Notes under the pieces: model-generated
What the model saw: the letters and a program-made list of their open reading frames with translations, nothing else
Databases searched by the model: none
What the model was told of the DNA's origin: nothing
Part shown: positions 1 through 13,000 of the stretch, piece after piece
Layout: every line of letters begins with the position of its first letter
Position numbering within the stretch: position 1 is the stretch's first letter
Origin: Strongylocentrotus droebachiensis
Taxonomy: Eukaryota; Echinodermata; Echinoidea; Camarodonta; Strongylocentrotidae
NCBI GenBank assembly: GCA_035222895.1
Contig: JAVYIG010007225.1
Coordinates: forward strand, 41,328 to 105,327
Length of the DNA: 64,000 nucleotides
Reading direction: 5' to 3'
Made by a program: the position numbers and the translations under genes

Positions 1-352
1 TCAAAGAAAACCATATCTTCGTGGTTTGAGAATTTTTCAGGATTTTTTGCATGTCAGGCGTTAGTACAGTAGAAGGAGTATAGTGAGTAACATTATATAC
101 AAAAATTAAGCAATTTTTTTCATCAACCTTCAACAATGTTACCAAGTCACTCAAATACTATCTTCATTATTTTGCAGAAAGGATTGCTTCACCTGACTGC
201 TAACAAAGCATGTTTATGCTTGTAAGTAAGCAAACAGGAGGCAGACGATTTTAAGTCCTCTCCACTGCTCTATCACTGAACCATTGCGCAAATGAGCCAT
301 CTCATTAGTCATTGTGATAAAGGAAAATAATATGTTGTTTTATTTCAATTAG
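1..352 (+). other. Intron of gene 1, left end of window
   Basis: Non-coding. An AG/GT pair at 178-221 resembles a small exon but does not keep the phase. Nothing else recognised. Confidence 0.5.
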
Positions 353-397
353 GACTAACGTCTGGAACCAAGGCTGCTGCTGCCGGAAGTCAGACAG
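353..397 (+). CDS. Gene 1 exon: phase 1-1 microexon linker (45 nt)
   Basis: The acceptor TTTCAATTAG and donor GTAATG flank 45 nt that read in phase 1 as [15 protein letters not shown], an Ala/Thr/Ser-rich linker. It matches the size and phase of the other linkers in this gene and precedes CUB1. As it is very short, it rests on phase fit and position. Confidence 0.6.
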
Positions 398-717
398 GTA
401 ATGACTTTCATTTCATTTGATACTGCTTCCGTTTATTCTAAGCTTTTCAAACTTTAGAGGTCGAGCAGGTAAAGAGCATTACATGTTCCTCAGACCAAGC
501 CTTTCGGGATACGTTTGAATTTAGAACTTTATCATAGACATCACGATAATCAAACTTGATGGATATTGTATTAAACAGAAAGGCCTTGTGCTATTTAATA
601 AAGGATACTACCATATCCCTTCTACTTCTACTGTTACTACTAATAATAATGATGCTTCTGCTCCTCCTTCTCCTCCTCCTCCTGCTCCTACCACTACTAC
701 TACTGCTGCTACTACCA

Positions 718-762
<45 letters not shown>

Positions 763-832
763 GTCTACTACTACTTCTACTAGTACTACCGCTACTACTA
801 CCATACTTCTACTAGTACTACTGCTACTACTG

Positions 833-873
<41 letters not shown>

Positions 874-1043
874 GCTGCTGCTACTACTACTACTACTAAT
901 ATTACTATTACTTATTCTACTACCATACTACTACTACTACTACTTCTACTAGTACTACTGCTACTACTACCATACTTCTACTAGTACTACTGCTACTACT
1001 ACTACTACTACTATTACTACTACTGATACTACTGCTGCTGCTG

Positions 1044-1082
<39 letters not shown>

Positions 1083-4000
1083 ATATTACTATTACTGATT
1101 CTACTACTATACTACTAATACTACTTCTGCGACAACTACTACTACTATTAATTGTACTATTACTTTTTCTACTACTATACTACTAATACTACTACTGCGA
1201 CAACTACTACTACTATTAATTGTACTATTACTTTTACTACTACATCTACTTCCTTCCTTCACACTGATGTTCTATCCTTATGTATATATGTGTAATACAA
1301 GAATATAAGAATATTTGTATTTGTTCTACCTTTTATTTAAATGGTTCATTTGTTATGGTAAACACAACGAATCAGTTTTTCATGTATATATTACGTATTT
1401 TTACAATGTGTGACCAAAATAAATGTCCATGTATTCTTGTGAATTTGGATGAATAACAGGAATTGAATTTCATTTTTAATTTCATCATCATTATTGTGAT
1501 CATTAGTATCGTTGTTAGGGTTGTTCTTATCTGTATATACAACTATTACTATCTTATCATAGTCATTACCCTCATCACTAAAATAGTGAACTAACATGCG
1601 GAATGAAAATAATTTTCCATGATTAATTGTTGGTATAATTATAGTGAACATGTTTCTAGGTGGTCGAGTAAAGCTTGATGAAGGGGAATCGTTCATCATC
1701 GAATCGGGAACTAACCAGCGGGGTGTGTATAATTCTGATCTGGATATATTGTGGAAAGTGAAGGTCCCTGAGTCATGTGATGTTCTCATCGTATTCGAGT
1801 CCTTCATCACAGCGTTTCAATACGATTATCTCTATATCGGAAATGGAACGAAGAAATCAGACTATCCGGTAAGAATCATAAATATTGTATTCAAAATGTC
1901 CCGTTCAGTCGGCTAATACCATATACATGTTTATATACCTCACTTTAGCAATCCAGCCATCTGATTGGTCGAAATTGGAGTCGTGATTTTAGCCATTCCC
2001 TTAAAATGCTAAAACCGGTCAATAGTCTTTTGAAAAAAGCCCTAGGGCACTTGTCAAAAGACTATTTACCGGTTTTTTGCATTTTACGTATATGCGTGCA
2101 ATCTCAATGGGAAAGAGTTTAGCACACAAACTCGAGTGGTGCGCGATCAGACACCCTATTAAGACTAGGTCTCGATAGCGTAAACAAACTTGATTACCAT
2201 GATTGATATAGGCATAGTTGTATAGGCTCTTGGGGAGGTAACATGATCGTGCTATCACCCCTCGGCACGCCTCGGGGTGATAGCACGATCATGCAACCTC
2301 CCCTTGAGCGTATAAAAACAACTATGTCTCTCGCAGCAGTCATTATTACTATAATAATAACGAAAATGATATTAAACCCTAGTAACAGTAATGCAGATTT
2401 TGATGATGAATGACGATGATGATGATGATGATGATAATGTTAATGATGTTAATAAGAAGAATAACAGTGCTGATGATGATGACTGTGTCTAATAAATCGC
2501 CTAACCGTAACCGAAAAATCTCCTTGCTTACTATAAGCCGGGTCACTTCAACTACGATTCTGCAATCACCATAATTTCATAGTATAACAGATACGTTATT
2601 TTCTGTTGTTCCTGATGATATAGACATGGACTTTATCTGGGTACACCGTGCCGTCTCAAATCAGGATGAATTTCTCTACAGTGTGGATCAGGTTTACTTC
2701 AGCACCTTACTCAGGACGACGTGGGTTCAGAGCTAACATCATATCTACATGCGAACAAGGTAAAATACTGCTTCATTGGCGTAGCCACAGGGAATAAAAG
2801 CGGGGACACATACCCCCGCCCCCCGCCCCCCCCCCCCCTCCACAAACACATACCTTTATAGATTGACGAAAAGAATAAAAACAAGCCCTGAGTAAAGAGA
2901 GGAACCGGAAAGGGAAAAGGGGAAAAGGACGATCGAAAAAAATACCAAGCACCACCTTCCGCCCCCATCCCTCTAATCAGTAGCTTTATACATTTCATTT
3001 TCATTATCGAAGAAACTTCTTGATTAGGTAACTTGAATTTACTTTGTTTTGATTTGTACTACTTGGAGAAATAAATCATTTCAGAAAACAAATAATTAAT
3101 AAGAGATGCACTTACTGTATATTACATGTTAATTAGGAGTTGTGATTTTGAATTGTCTTGGGCAGCGTTTCATGAAACCGTCATTGGTACAAGTTCCCCG
3201 ACAACTCACTGAGATTCGTGTAGTAAATTTAACACATGTTTCAATAGGATGTCGGTGAACTTTTACTTATGACGGTTTCGTGAAGCGATGCCGGTTTTAG
3301 CAAATATTCCTAAGCTTGTTATCTAAATGGTTCAAACCAACAGTCTTCATTACTCACAATGAATGCAAACCAGTTCCTCCCAAACCATACCGGGGTTCAA
3401 AATTAAGATTTTCACCGACATAAAGATAGTTTAGGTGTATATGCTTAGGGGGCAAGGACCCTCCTTTTGAATCATTATTCTTTTATCATTTTAAGTCTAC
3501 GCATTAATTGATTAGGCCGAAGAATGCTACTACAAACCTGAATTTCTAATACTATATTTTTTCTCTGTTTCGTAGATAATACAACAGTCGACACGATGGG
3601 TAAGTTCTTGAAATATAATTTTTTTCATAGTTATCAACTTTAGGCATCGCGATCCATTTTTTTTTGTGTGCGTGTGTGGACAGAATAATAATTTCGCTAA
3701 TCTTTGCGATTCGCAGTTAGTCTTGCTATTTGTTCATAATAATCGCCGGGCGCTGTGTGTGTGAATGGTATTGAGAATCACAAATCGAGTTATTTAATCC
3801 CAGGACTCTAAGCGCGCATACATCGTCGAGATTAACGCATGTGCAGTTCGGACGTTATTGCATGCCCTCGAGCGAGAATTCTACCAGTGTGAATAGGCGC
3901 AAAAAAAAAAATCAAACATCGCGATCCAAATCGCACTATTTTTAATGTGTGAATGGGGCTGATAGCTTATTTAAACTGCACAACGGATAATTTGCCCGCC

Positions 4001-7000
4001 ACTAAAAACATAACAACCAAGAAAATAGAAAATAGAATACCTCACTTTTTTGGTAAGTGAGGAAATCATTCCAAGATAATTAATCCTCAAATTGCTATTC
4101 AAATCTTATAAGCCATGGACATTACCCCAAAGGTTTCCTGTTCGTCCTTAAAACAGTCACATCAAACTATTTAATTGGTTGAGCAATACCTGCATATTAA
4201 GTTCATAGATGACTAGTCTAATTGTGAAATTAAAATTTTGCTCAAAAGCAAGGTAATACAGATATACACGCTGGAATTTATAGTTGTTATCAAATTTACT
4301 TCATTGTGGAATGTGAGGAGTGTCAATAATTTCGACAGACATGAGCGATAAAAAAGGACCCATTTATTATTATTATTATAATTGTTATTATTATTATTAT
4401 TGTTGTTATTATTATTATATTTTTGAACTAGTGGATAGTATACAAAATGTTGTCTGATTATTCCTCTAATAACCTTGGATCTCTTCACGTCTGATTTAAT
4501 TCATTCCCTAGGTTCTGGATATCAGGCATTGGATGGAGAGACGTATCAGATCGCTTCACCGAACTATCCAAACAACTATCCTCCGGGTATATCATTAACC
4601 TGGGGCTTTCAGCTACCTGACCCACGAGATTGTAGAATCTATGTCACTTTCTTGGACTTTGAAACTGAACAAGATAATGATCAGGTAATACTTAGATAGC
4701 ATTTGATCTCCGTTATAACAACTTTGTTCTAGATCACATTAAAGAATACATTTGAATAGTACAGATTAGCCTTGTACTTAACAGAAGAAAAAAAATGAAA
4801 TGATAAAGAGGAAGCCAACATCAACTGGGATAAAGGAGAGGTCTTCGTTTATTTTACAGCACTAATTATAACATCTATATCGTTAAGAATATATTTTAGA
4901 ACCTTTACTAGAAATTTTAGTAATTTCTGTGATCATAATTAATGAAAAAATAATGACAACCGATTCAAAATTCAAAATTTGTAGGTTCTTGATCATTCAA
5001 CTTTTCAAACAATCCTGAACAAATTAATTAGCCTAATGTAAACTACCCCCCCCCCCCCCGATCTTGTGTGCCTGTAGCCGGTTGTGGGTGTGGGTGTGGG
5101 TGAAGGTACGTCATATCGCCTACCTTAAAATAGAAGCATTAATTAGACCCCATTCCAGAAAATAATTATTATATTCCCTTTGTTGCTGTTCTTTAGGTGC
5201 TTTTTAGAACTACAGAGGGCGAATCATATGAAGACAAAGAAACCTTTTCAGGAGGGAGCGTACCCTTAAACCATCCTATCCTCGTCCAAATGGAAGACTC
5301 TTCGACCTACGCTTATATTCGATTTACATCATTAACAACATCGTCCACGGCTCGTGGTTTTATGGCTAACGTCACAGTAGAATGCAAACCAGGTTGGTTA
5401 ATTGATTGATGGGTTAATTGATTTATTGGTTGGTTGATTGGTTGATTGGTTGATTGGTTGATTGGTTGATTGGTTGATTGGTTGATTGGTTGATTTTCGA
5501 TTGATTTACGTTCATATGCCTTAGTGATTGCTACATTTTGATCTGTATGGAAGGTATCGCTCTCCTCCAGTAAATCATAAGTACTGTACAATTTTGGTCG
5601 AAATTTGAAGCAAATTAATATGAATGATATTTTTAAATGATTTGAGTCAAACAAACTGGGATGATGTTCTTACTGAAAATAATGTTAATACTGCATACCA
5701 AATATTTGAAATTAAATTGAATTGCATTCTTAACAAAACGCAACCACTGAAGGAGAAAAAAAAGGGTTCGTAATTAAAACAAACACCATGGATGAATGCA
5801 GATATATTGAAGAAAATGCGCGAAAGAGATAAAATGAAAAAGAGAGCAAAGGAAACAAAGAAGGAGGACCATCAGAGCATGTATCGGAAGCTTCATAATC
5901 AAGTGGCAGCGGTGATAAGACTGATACGACTGGCAAAACAAGCCTATATCCGTAAAGCTATTATCAAATATCATGGTACCTCTTCAGCGTTGTGGAAAAT
6001 CACTTAGATATCTCTTGCCGAGTAAAAAGATGAAAAAAAACCATTAACAAGATTATTGATTCTGGAACTGAGATAACCGGATATACAAAATAATAATTAG
6101 TGGATAGTGACGTCACAGACTCATGAGTGAGTTGCCAATTTGTCTAGTGATTTTCAAAGTTTTTCATGTCATTAAAAATTCATAACTTTCTTATTAGTTA
6201 TCCGATTTTGATCAAACTTTTTTGATTGGTTAGTCTGATTTTTCTGCTTTTATTGAAAGTAAGTTATTTTTCGAGTGTACTTGGGCTTGAAACAACTCTA
6301 CGGTTGGGAATTGATGGATACGAATGGTTAAAGGTACTATGTCCCATTTGTAGGCCAAAAAATGAAAAAGTTAAATTCCAACTGCATTTGAAAGATAATA
6401 CTAATTTAGAACTTCCCTAAAAAAGGTGGGGCTTGAAAATGTCTCTAAGTGGGAAAATAACGACTATTAGTTGTCAAATCGACTTTAGGGCTATAGAGCC
6501 CAAAAGTAATAGTCTTGATTTTCAGACAATTGTACTGAATGGTCATACGTTTTATGCTGCGCAAAGATTCAATCAGTTTAATCTTGGCCATCACAAGAAG
6601 TGGGTTATTGATGTAGACAAATGCTCATGTATCCTTTACAACTCTTTTCATGTATGTTATTACCAAAGAAGGAAAAAAAGCCAGTCAGTCACTCAATAGT
6701 GTCTGGCAGTGAAGTCTAGCAAGTAAACGGGTTTCCTTGCATAATTTGAATATGAGGACACTGCTAACGTTTAAATTTCACAGATAGGACATACATGACA
6801 TATTCATAATTCCTGCAAAGTTCTACAGAATTTGAGGTTGGCTGCAAAAGGGACATAGTACCTTTAAACTATTCTTTAATTTAGGGGCTGCTACAGCAAA
6901 AGCACTATCACCGTAACGGGTATTGGTTCGGGGACCAGGGGCGTATTGGAAAGTAGCATGTGTTGCTGACCGTAATGAACGTGATAGAACAATTGGTTTG

Positions 7001-10000
7001 AGAAGGTCGTTTACATATGATGGAACATGCCCATGTTTAATTTTGAATAAGATCAAAAGAATCTTAAACTGAATGCTAATTAAAATAGTTAGCCAATGAA
7101 GAGATTAGTGAATACGAGTTATGTGTTCATATTTTCTGGTTTGGCGGGTGATGAGACGGGCTGCCATGTTTTGAATAATTAAATTAAAAGTGGACAAATG
7201 GTGGCATTCGGCAAGCCAAAGTACGATCTATCACAATAATCTAAAAGAGAAGTCACAAAAGCATGGATCAATCGTTCTGTCTGTCCAAATATTTTCGAAG
7301 TCTGCTAATCCTGGAGAAGTCGAAAGCAGTCGTTCGACAAATATTCCTGATATGTTGTTTCAGTACATTATTAACAGTGACGACGAGGTGACGAACAACT
7401 TTCTAAGATATGATGTCAACACCAGCAGCATTAAAGCCCCACTGTCCGACTTGTACCTACTTGCTCCCTCTATATAGAAACAATGCCTAATCGGTGACCA
7501 TTGGTCCCCCATGATCCTCTTTTTCTTATGTTAATTGAGAGCTGAGTTGATGAGATAACCACCTGTCCAGTGACCTTGCAGAGTGGTCTAATCCCTCTTA
7601 TAAAATAGCACAGATAAGCTTTAAATTGATTTAACCTGAGTTTATTGGAAGAAGAACAGGACATGATCCCTCGCTTTGTTTTAGGATACCACGTGGAGCT
7701 GGAGCGCAATGAGACGTATCGGCTGCAGACCTCCAACTATCCTCTCTACTACCAGACAGATAGTGACGAATCTTGGGTGATAAAGGTTCCACAAAGCTGC
7801 GACATTCTCGTAGAATTCGTTCGATTCGATACGCAACTCAACCAAGATGGTCTTCATATCGGAAAGGGATCTAATATGTCTGCTAATGAAGTACGTTCAC
7901 ATCAAACACATTTTTAATAGGATGGGTGTTGGACCAACGTCATTGATAATGTCCACTTTTTGGAAATGCATTAAAACGTTGAAAGTGACCTTTATATTTC
8001 TATTAAACATTTGCCAGCACAACTGAATAAATATCACTCGTTGCTCCTTTGCGACGCCCCTGTATTTCACCATTGATATCTTTATCGATATTATGTAGAG
8101 AGAAATCGTACATGAAGTGAATTAAAGAGAGCAAGGTTTCATTGGATAACTGGGGCATGAAATAATTGCCTTCATAATCTCGATTAGCTTGCAGGTCCAA
8201 TAACGATATCGAAATGATGTCACGTGTGCAACAGGCGTGTGAGTATTTTGGGGCTTGACATTATTAAATTGTTAGATTGAAATAATTCAATATATACATT
8301 TATATTATATTTTTAGCTGTTTTTCTTGTCTGGAAACTCGGTGCCGAGATACCTTGAGGTAAAGTCTAACCTGGCTTGGGTTAGATTCACATCGGATCAG
8401 GATGATAGCTCCAGACATCACGGCTTCGATGCTCACGTCAAATCTACTTGTAGAAATGGTTAGTCTCTGTTGGTACTTGCGTAGCGTCAGTTATTAAAGG
8501 GCATTGCCGTAATGGGGGCGGAGCATCGGAAATATTTGGCACATAACATGTTAGAAAACAATTAGGCAATTTTTTCGAGTCATCCTCAGGTTGCCTTTCC
8601 CCTCTCCTCTCTATCTTCTATTTCCCTCCCCTTCCTATCATGCATAGTGACGTCGGACGTGCCTCTGACCCCCCCCCCCCCCCCCCCTGTAGCTAAGCCA
8701 CTATAATTGGATGTCATTATAGCTTTAAAATCAATCAATTGGATAACTACTGCTTCAGGGCTAAACTGTCAATACGTCTCACGAAGATATTATACTGTTT
8801 GTCGTCACACATTATTATTAGACCTAATATCAATCAATCGTACTTATTCATTCTAGAGATAGGTATTAACGGGTGGCATCAAAGCTATAGAGCAAATTCC
8901 ATTCCTCCTTAGAACAGTATGTCATAAATATCAACATCGCTTGAAAGCTGACATAAGCCTTATATATAAATAAAAACAAACTAATGATTGACAGCTATAG
9001 TTTTCGAGCTACCATTATCTCTGCTTGCAATAAACGGTATGCATTTATATTACAAATACTCTTTGACTGATAAGGTTTACTTGTTCTTGTCTATGTACAG
9101 ATGATGTGATCGAGCATAGTTTTGATACGAGAGGTAAGTGCACGCTGTAAACCTTTGTTATATATTTGGAAAAGCTTGTCAGAGGTTTATCCAACATAGC
9201 ATTATATACTATGTATGTCACCTGTATTCGCGTTTACAGATACAGATAGTAAAAGACGACTCCAATTGTTCATCACTAGCCATGAATTTGAATGCATTAA
9301 AAGTTAGCCATTTAACCACCAGTCGGCTAAGCTCACCGAATAGCCTTGATAATTATCTGACCCTACGATGCATTATATCGCCTCCAATTTCCTTTGAAAC
9401 GCATTAATACTACATTTTCCCCCTTTTTATTCAGGTACTGCTGTAGCACTGTCCTACGGTGATATTTATTCCATATCATCACCCAACTATCCAAATGATT
9501 ATGGGAACCAACAACACATAGCATGGATGTTCAGGATACCAGATAACTGTCAGCTTAATATCGTTATGAATGACTTTGTAACAGAGGTTACCTTTGACCA
9601 GGTTTGATTCCATTTCATTAAACTTATCTTTTTATTTCCTTCATCATTCCTTGAAACCTTGCAATTATATTATAGTATTAATGACTGCTTTGAGAGAAAT
9701 AGTTGTTTTTATACGCTCAAGTGAAGGTTACAATTGTGCTATTGCCCGAAGCGTGCCGAGGGCAATAGCCCAATTGTAACCTTCCCGAGAGCGTATAAAA
9801 ACAACTATTTCTCGAATATTAAAGCAGTCATTAATACTTTTATATGCCGAAAAAAAAAGAGTCAACATATGACACCACCTTGGCCTTTCTCTAGTTTATC
9901 TTCACGGTTGTTTTGTGTGACTATGACTATTCTTACATGTATACGCTGTCCTAGAGTGACATTAGAGAGTATTTTCGTTCGCATTCTGTAAAGGAATGAA

Positions 10001-13000
10001 TGGTTGCGAGTAATTTTCAATCTTAACTTTCAGGTTACAATCAGGACACCGGAATCTTTGGTCAGTGAGTTCTATGGTGACGTCATACCCGAACCAAGCT
10101 TCATCAATTCTACGGTGACAATCATTAAATTTGACAGTGATCGAAGTACTCAAATGAGAGGATTTCAAGCTGATATCTCTCCTAAATGTGACGGTAAGTA
10201 AAACAATCTGTCTTGGTGTTTGGGCTAACTCGGTATTGCCCTCCCCAGTTCTTTTTTCTCCAATGCTAATCTGGTACAGCTGGTATTTTATTTGAAAGGG
10301 AGGGCGAAGGTGTTGTCGACTTAATTGATAACTGATGAAATCCTATACAGTAGATTTGCGGGTGCACCATGTGAGAGAGAGAGAGTGTTGAGGAGTCCTG
10401 AAAAGGACTCTGACTCAGTAATCTTTCTTGTGCATCTATCATGTGCATTTGTTGTGTTTTTAATGTAAGCTTAGTATCTGATCTAATAAATATCAAAAGC
10501 ATTCTTGTAAATTAAAGAGAAGGTTGAGTTTTGGGAAGAGGAGAACCATAATTTGTGAGCGTTATCATTGTTATTACGCAAGTGTGGAACAACATCAGAT
10601 GAAACATTTTCCCTGAAAAGCATGGCTCTTCAAATACCTTCATATGTTAAATATGGCATGTAACAGCCACATGTTCGTGTAGTCCCATATACATCTTTCT
10701 GTGTACAGTGCTTGTAACTTTACCAAGACTGGGCCAAATTTCTTATCATTTTGATGAGTCCAGAACCTTGTGGTGCACATTAATACTTATCTGCTAGATG
10801 ATACACCTTTTAGATCAATTCCACACCGTTTCTCTCACAATGCAATTGCATGATCATGCAGAGAACTCAACTTTATCTTTAAGTTTGATGAGCGTTTCAA
10901 TTTTTAAGTTATAAAGATGAAAAGTGTTCAACAGTGTTTTTAACCACGACACTCATGTTCTTCCTTTCTCTTCTCACAGTCATTACTACAGAGACGATTC
11001 AAACAAGTAAGTTTCTGCTCGATAATTTCGTTTCAAGCTTCAATCTTAGAAAAAGGGAGTCTGTTCCAAAAGTGTAACCCGTCAAGCCTATTGAAATGAA
11101 CCCGTTGATTTTACATGATGTAGAACTGACCATCTAGATTGTTTACACAACACAAAAAGGTCTGAAGCCAACCGAACATCCCCTGCCCATTCAGATTTCT
11201 GAAGCCCCCTACCCATTCAGATCTCTGAAGCCAAACAGAACGCCCCCTACCCATTCAGATCGCTGGAGCCAAACCGAACACCCCTACCCATTCAGATCTC
11301 TGAAACGTAACCGATCACCCCCTACCCATTCAGATCTCTAAAAACCTGACCAAACACCCCCTACCCATTCAAATCTCTTTAACCTAACCGAACGCCCCCT
11401 AAACATTCAGATCTCTGAAACCTAACCGAACACCCCCCTACCCGTTCAGATCTCTGTAACTTTACCGAACACCACCTACTTAGAGTTCTCTATCCAATGA
11501 ATATGTAAAGGGTGTTTTGATCAAGTTTACTTTTAAGGGTAAATGCTTCTTTCACCCCACAGTTCCTCCGGTCATTCGGCCCATTGAACCCCTAACCATT
11601 CAACAAGGTCTACCGACTCGAATTACATGTACTGTACTACGCGGTGACCTCCCTATTCACTTCCGGTGGCTAAAAGATGGTGAAGCTATTCCCAATGGAG
11701 TTGGAATTGAGTTAATAAATGGTGCCTTCTCTAGCTCCGTAGTGGTAGCTGATGCTACTACTGTACATGATGGTCGCTACACATGTGAAGCAAGTAACTT
11801 AGCTGCTGCAGTCAACTATACAGCAGCTCTTACTGTACAAGGTAGGTCTAATTTCCAATCGTTTTTTTCTAATGGGGGGAGGGGAGGGCGCCCTTGGTAT
11901 TGGCCCTTGACAACATGTACAAATAAAAGGCATTTCAGCGAAAGTTCTGGCTGGATGATCTAGCGAGAACATCGCCTATAAAGAGGATGATGACACATGC
12001 TACGATTGCCCCCCCCCCCCCCCCGGTCGACATAACTGGGCCAATAGCGACAACCCGCTATTTGGAGAACGGAAAGATGATATTTTTCCTGAGAGGTTCC
12101 ATTTAAGAAAGACGTTATTATATTTTTGTTACAGAAAACATGATCGAACTTGGACGTAACGGGTCGTTGAACGTCAAGACACCTAATCACAGGGCATATT
12201 TTGGTGACGTTGAAGGTTTCTATACCTGGATTGTCAAAGCTCCGCAGAACTGTACTGTCCGGATTGAATTTCGTACCCTCAATGCGGAGGTTCCCGGAGA
12301 GGTTCTAGAGATCGGATCAGGAAACGATACATTTACAAATCATGTAAAGTAACTTATTTATTTTATCATTTCTTTCCGGGCAGATAGTTAGAATTAATAC
12401 AAATGAGTAGTTATATAACAAAAAAAATAACTAAAGAAGGAAATAATGAATGAAACCACACAATGGCAAGATGGTTATATTTGCAAAATGGTAGCCAGGT
12501 ATAGGGGGGGACATAAGTAATAACAATAATAAGCAAAAAACTCCTAGTAATGATTATTGTTCTTTGTTAAATTCTCCCATTTTCGGAAACGAAAAACTAA
12601 GTACAGTGTTTTTCTGTCAATTTTCTTTCCTCATCTTTACTTATTGTCATCTTGGTCAATTATAGATTTGGAACTTGACTGACACCCAGACGACCATACC
12701 GAGGTGGTTTGATATAGATTCAAACGTTGTGTGGATGTGGTATAAATCAAATGACCACAAGAATCCTACATCTCATGGATTCAGTGCTGTGCTAACGCCT
12801 ACGTGTGATCAAGGTATATGTTATGCCGTCTTTGGTAATTCAATTCCTTTCCTCTACATCTACCATTTTTCATTTTCTCTCTCTCTCTCTCTCTCAATCA
12901 CTCAAAATAGGGAAGGTTTTTAAAATCTTTATATTAGATGCTGCTTGTGGAGACAGATAGTCAACCTGTTCGAAACGTCGAGCCACTCATCCTCTCCAAG

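Noticed and set aside
178..221. Possible 44-nt exon between TTTTGCAG and GTAAGT
   Set aside because: It is open only in phase 0 and exits in phase 2; the neighbouring exons need phase 1.
556..815. Open frames of poly-Leu/Tyr and Thr/Pro
   Set aside because: Artefacts of the CTA/ACT microsatellite.
2711..3004. Minus-strand open frames with poly-Gly
   Set aside because: They cover a C-rich tract and part of a CUB exon in antisense; no homology.
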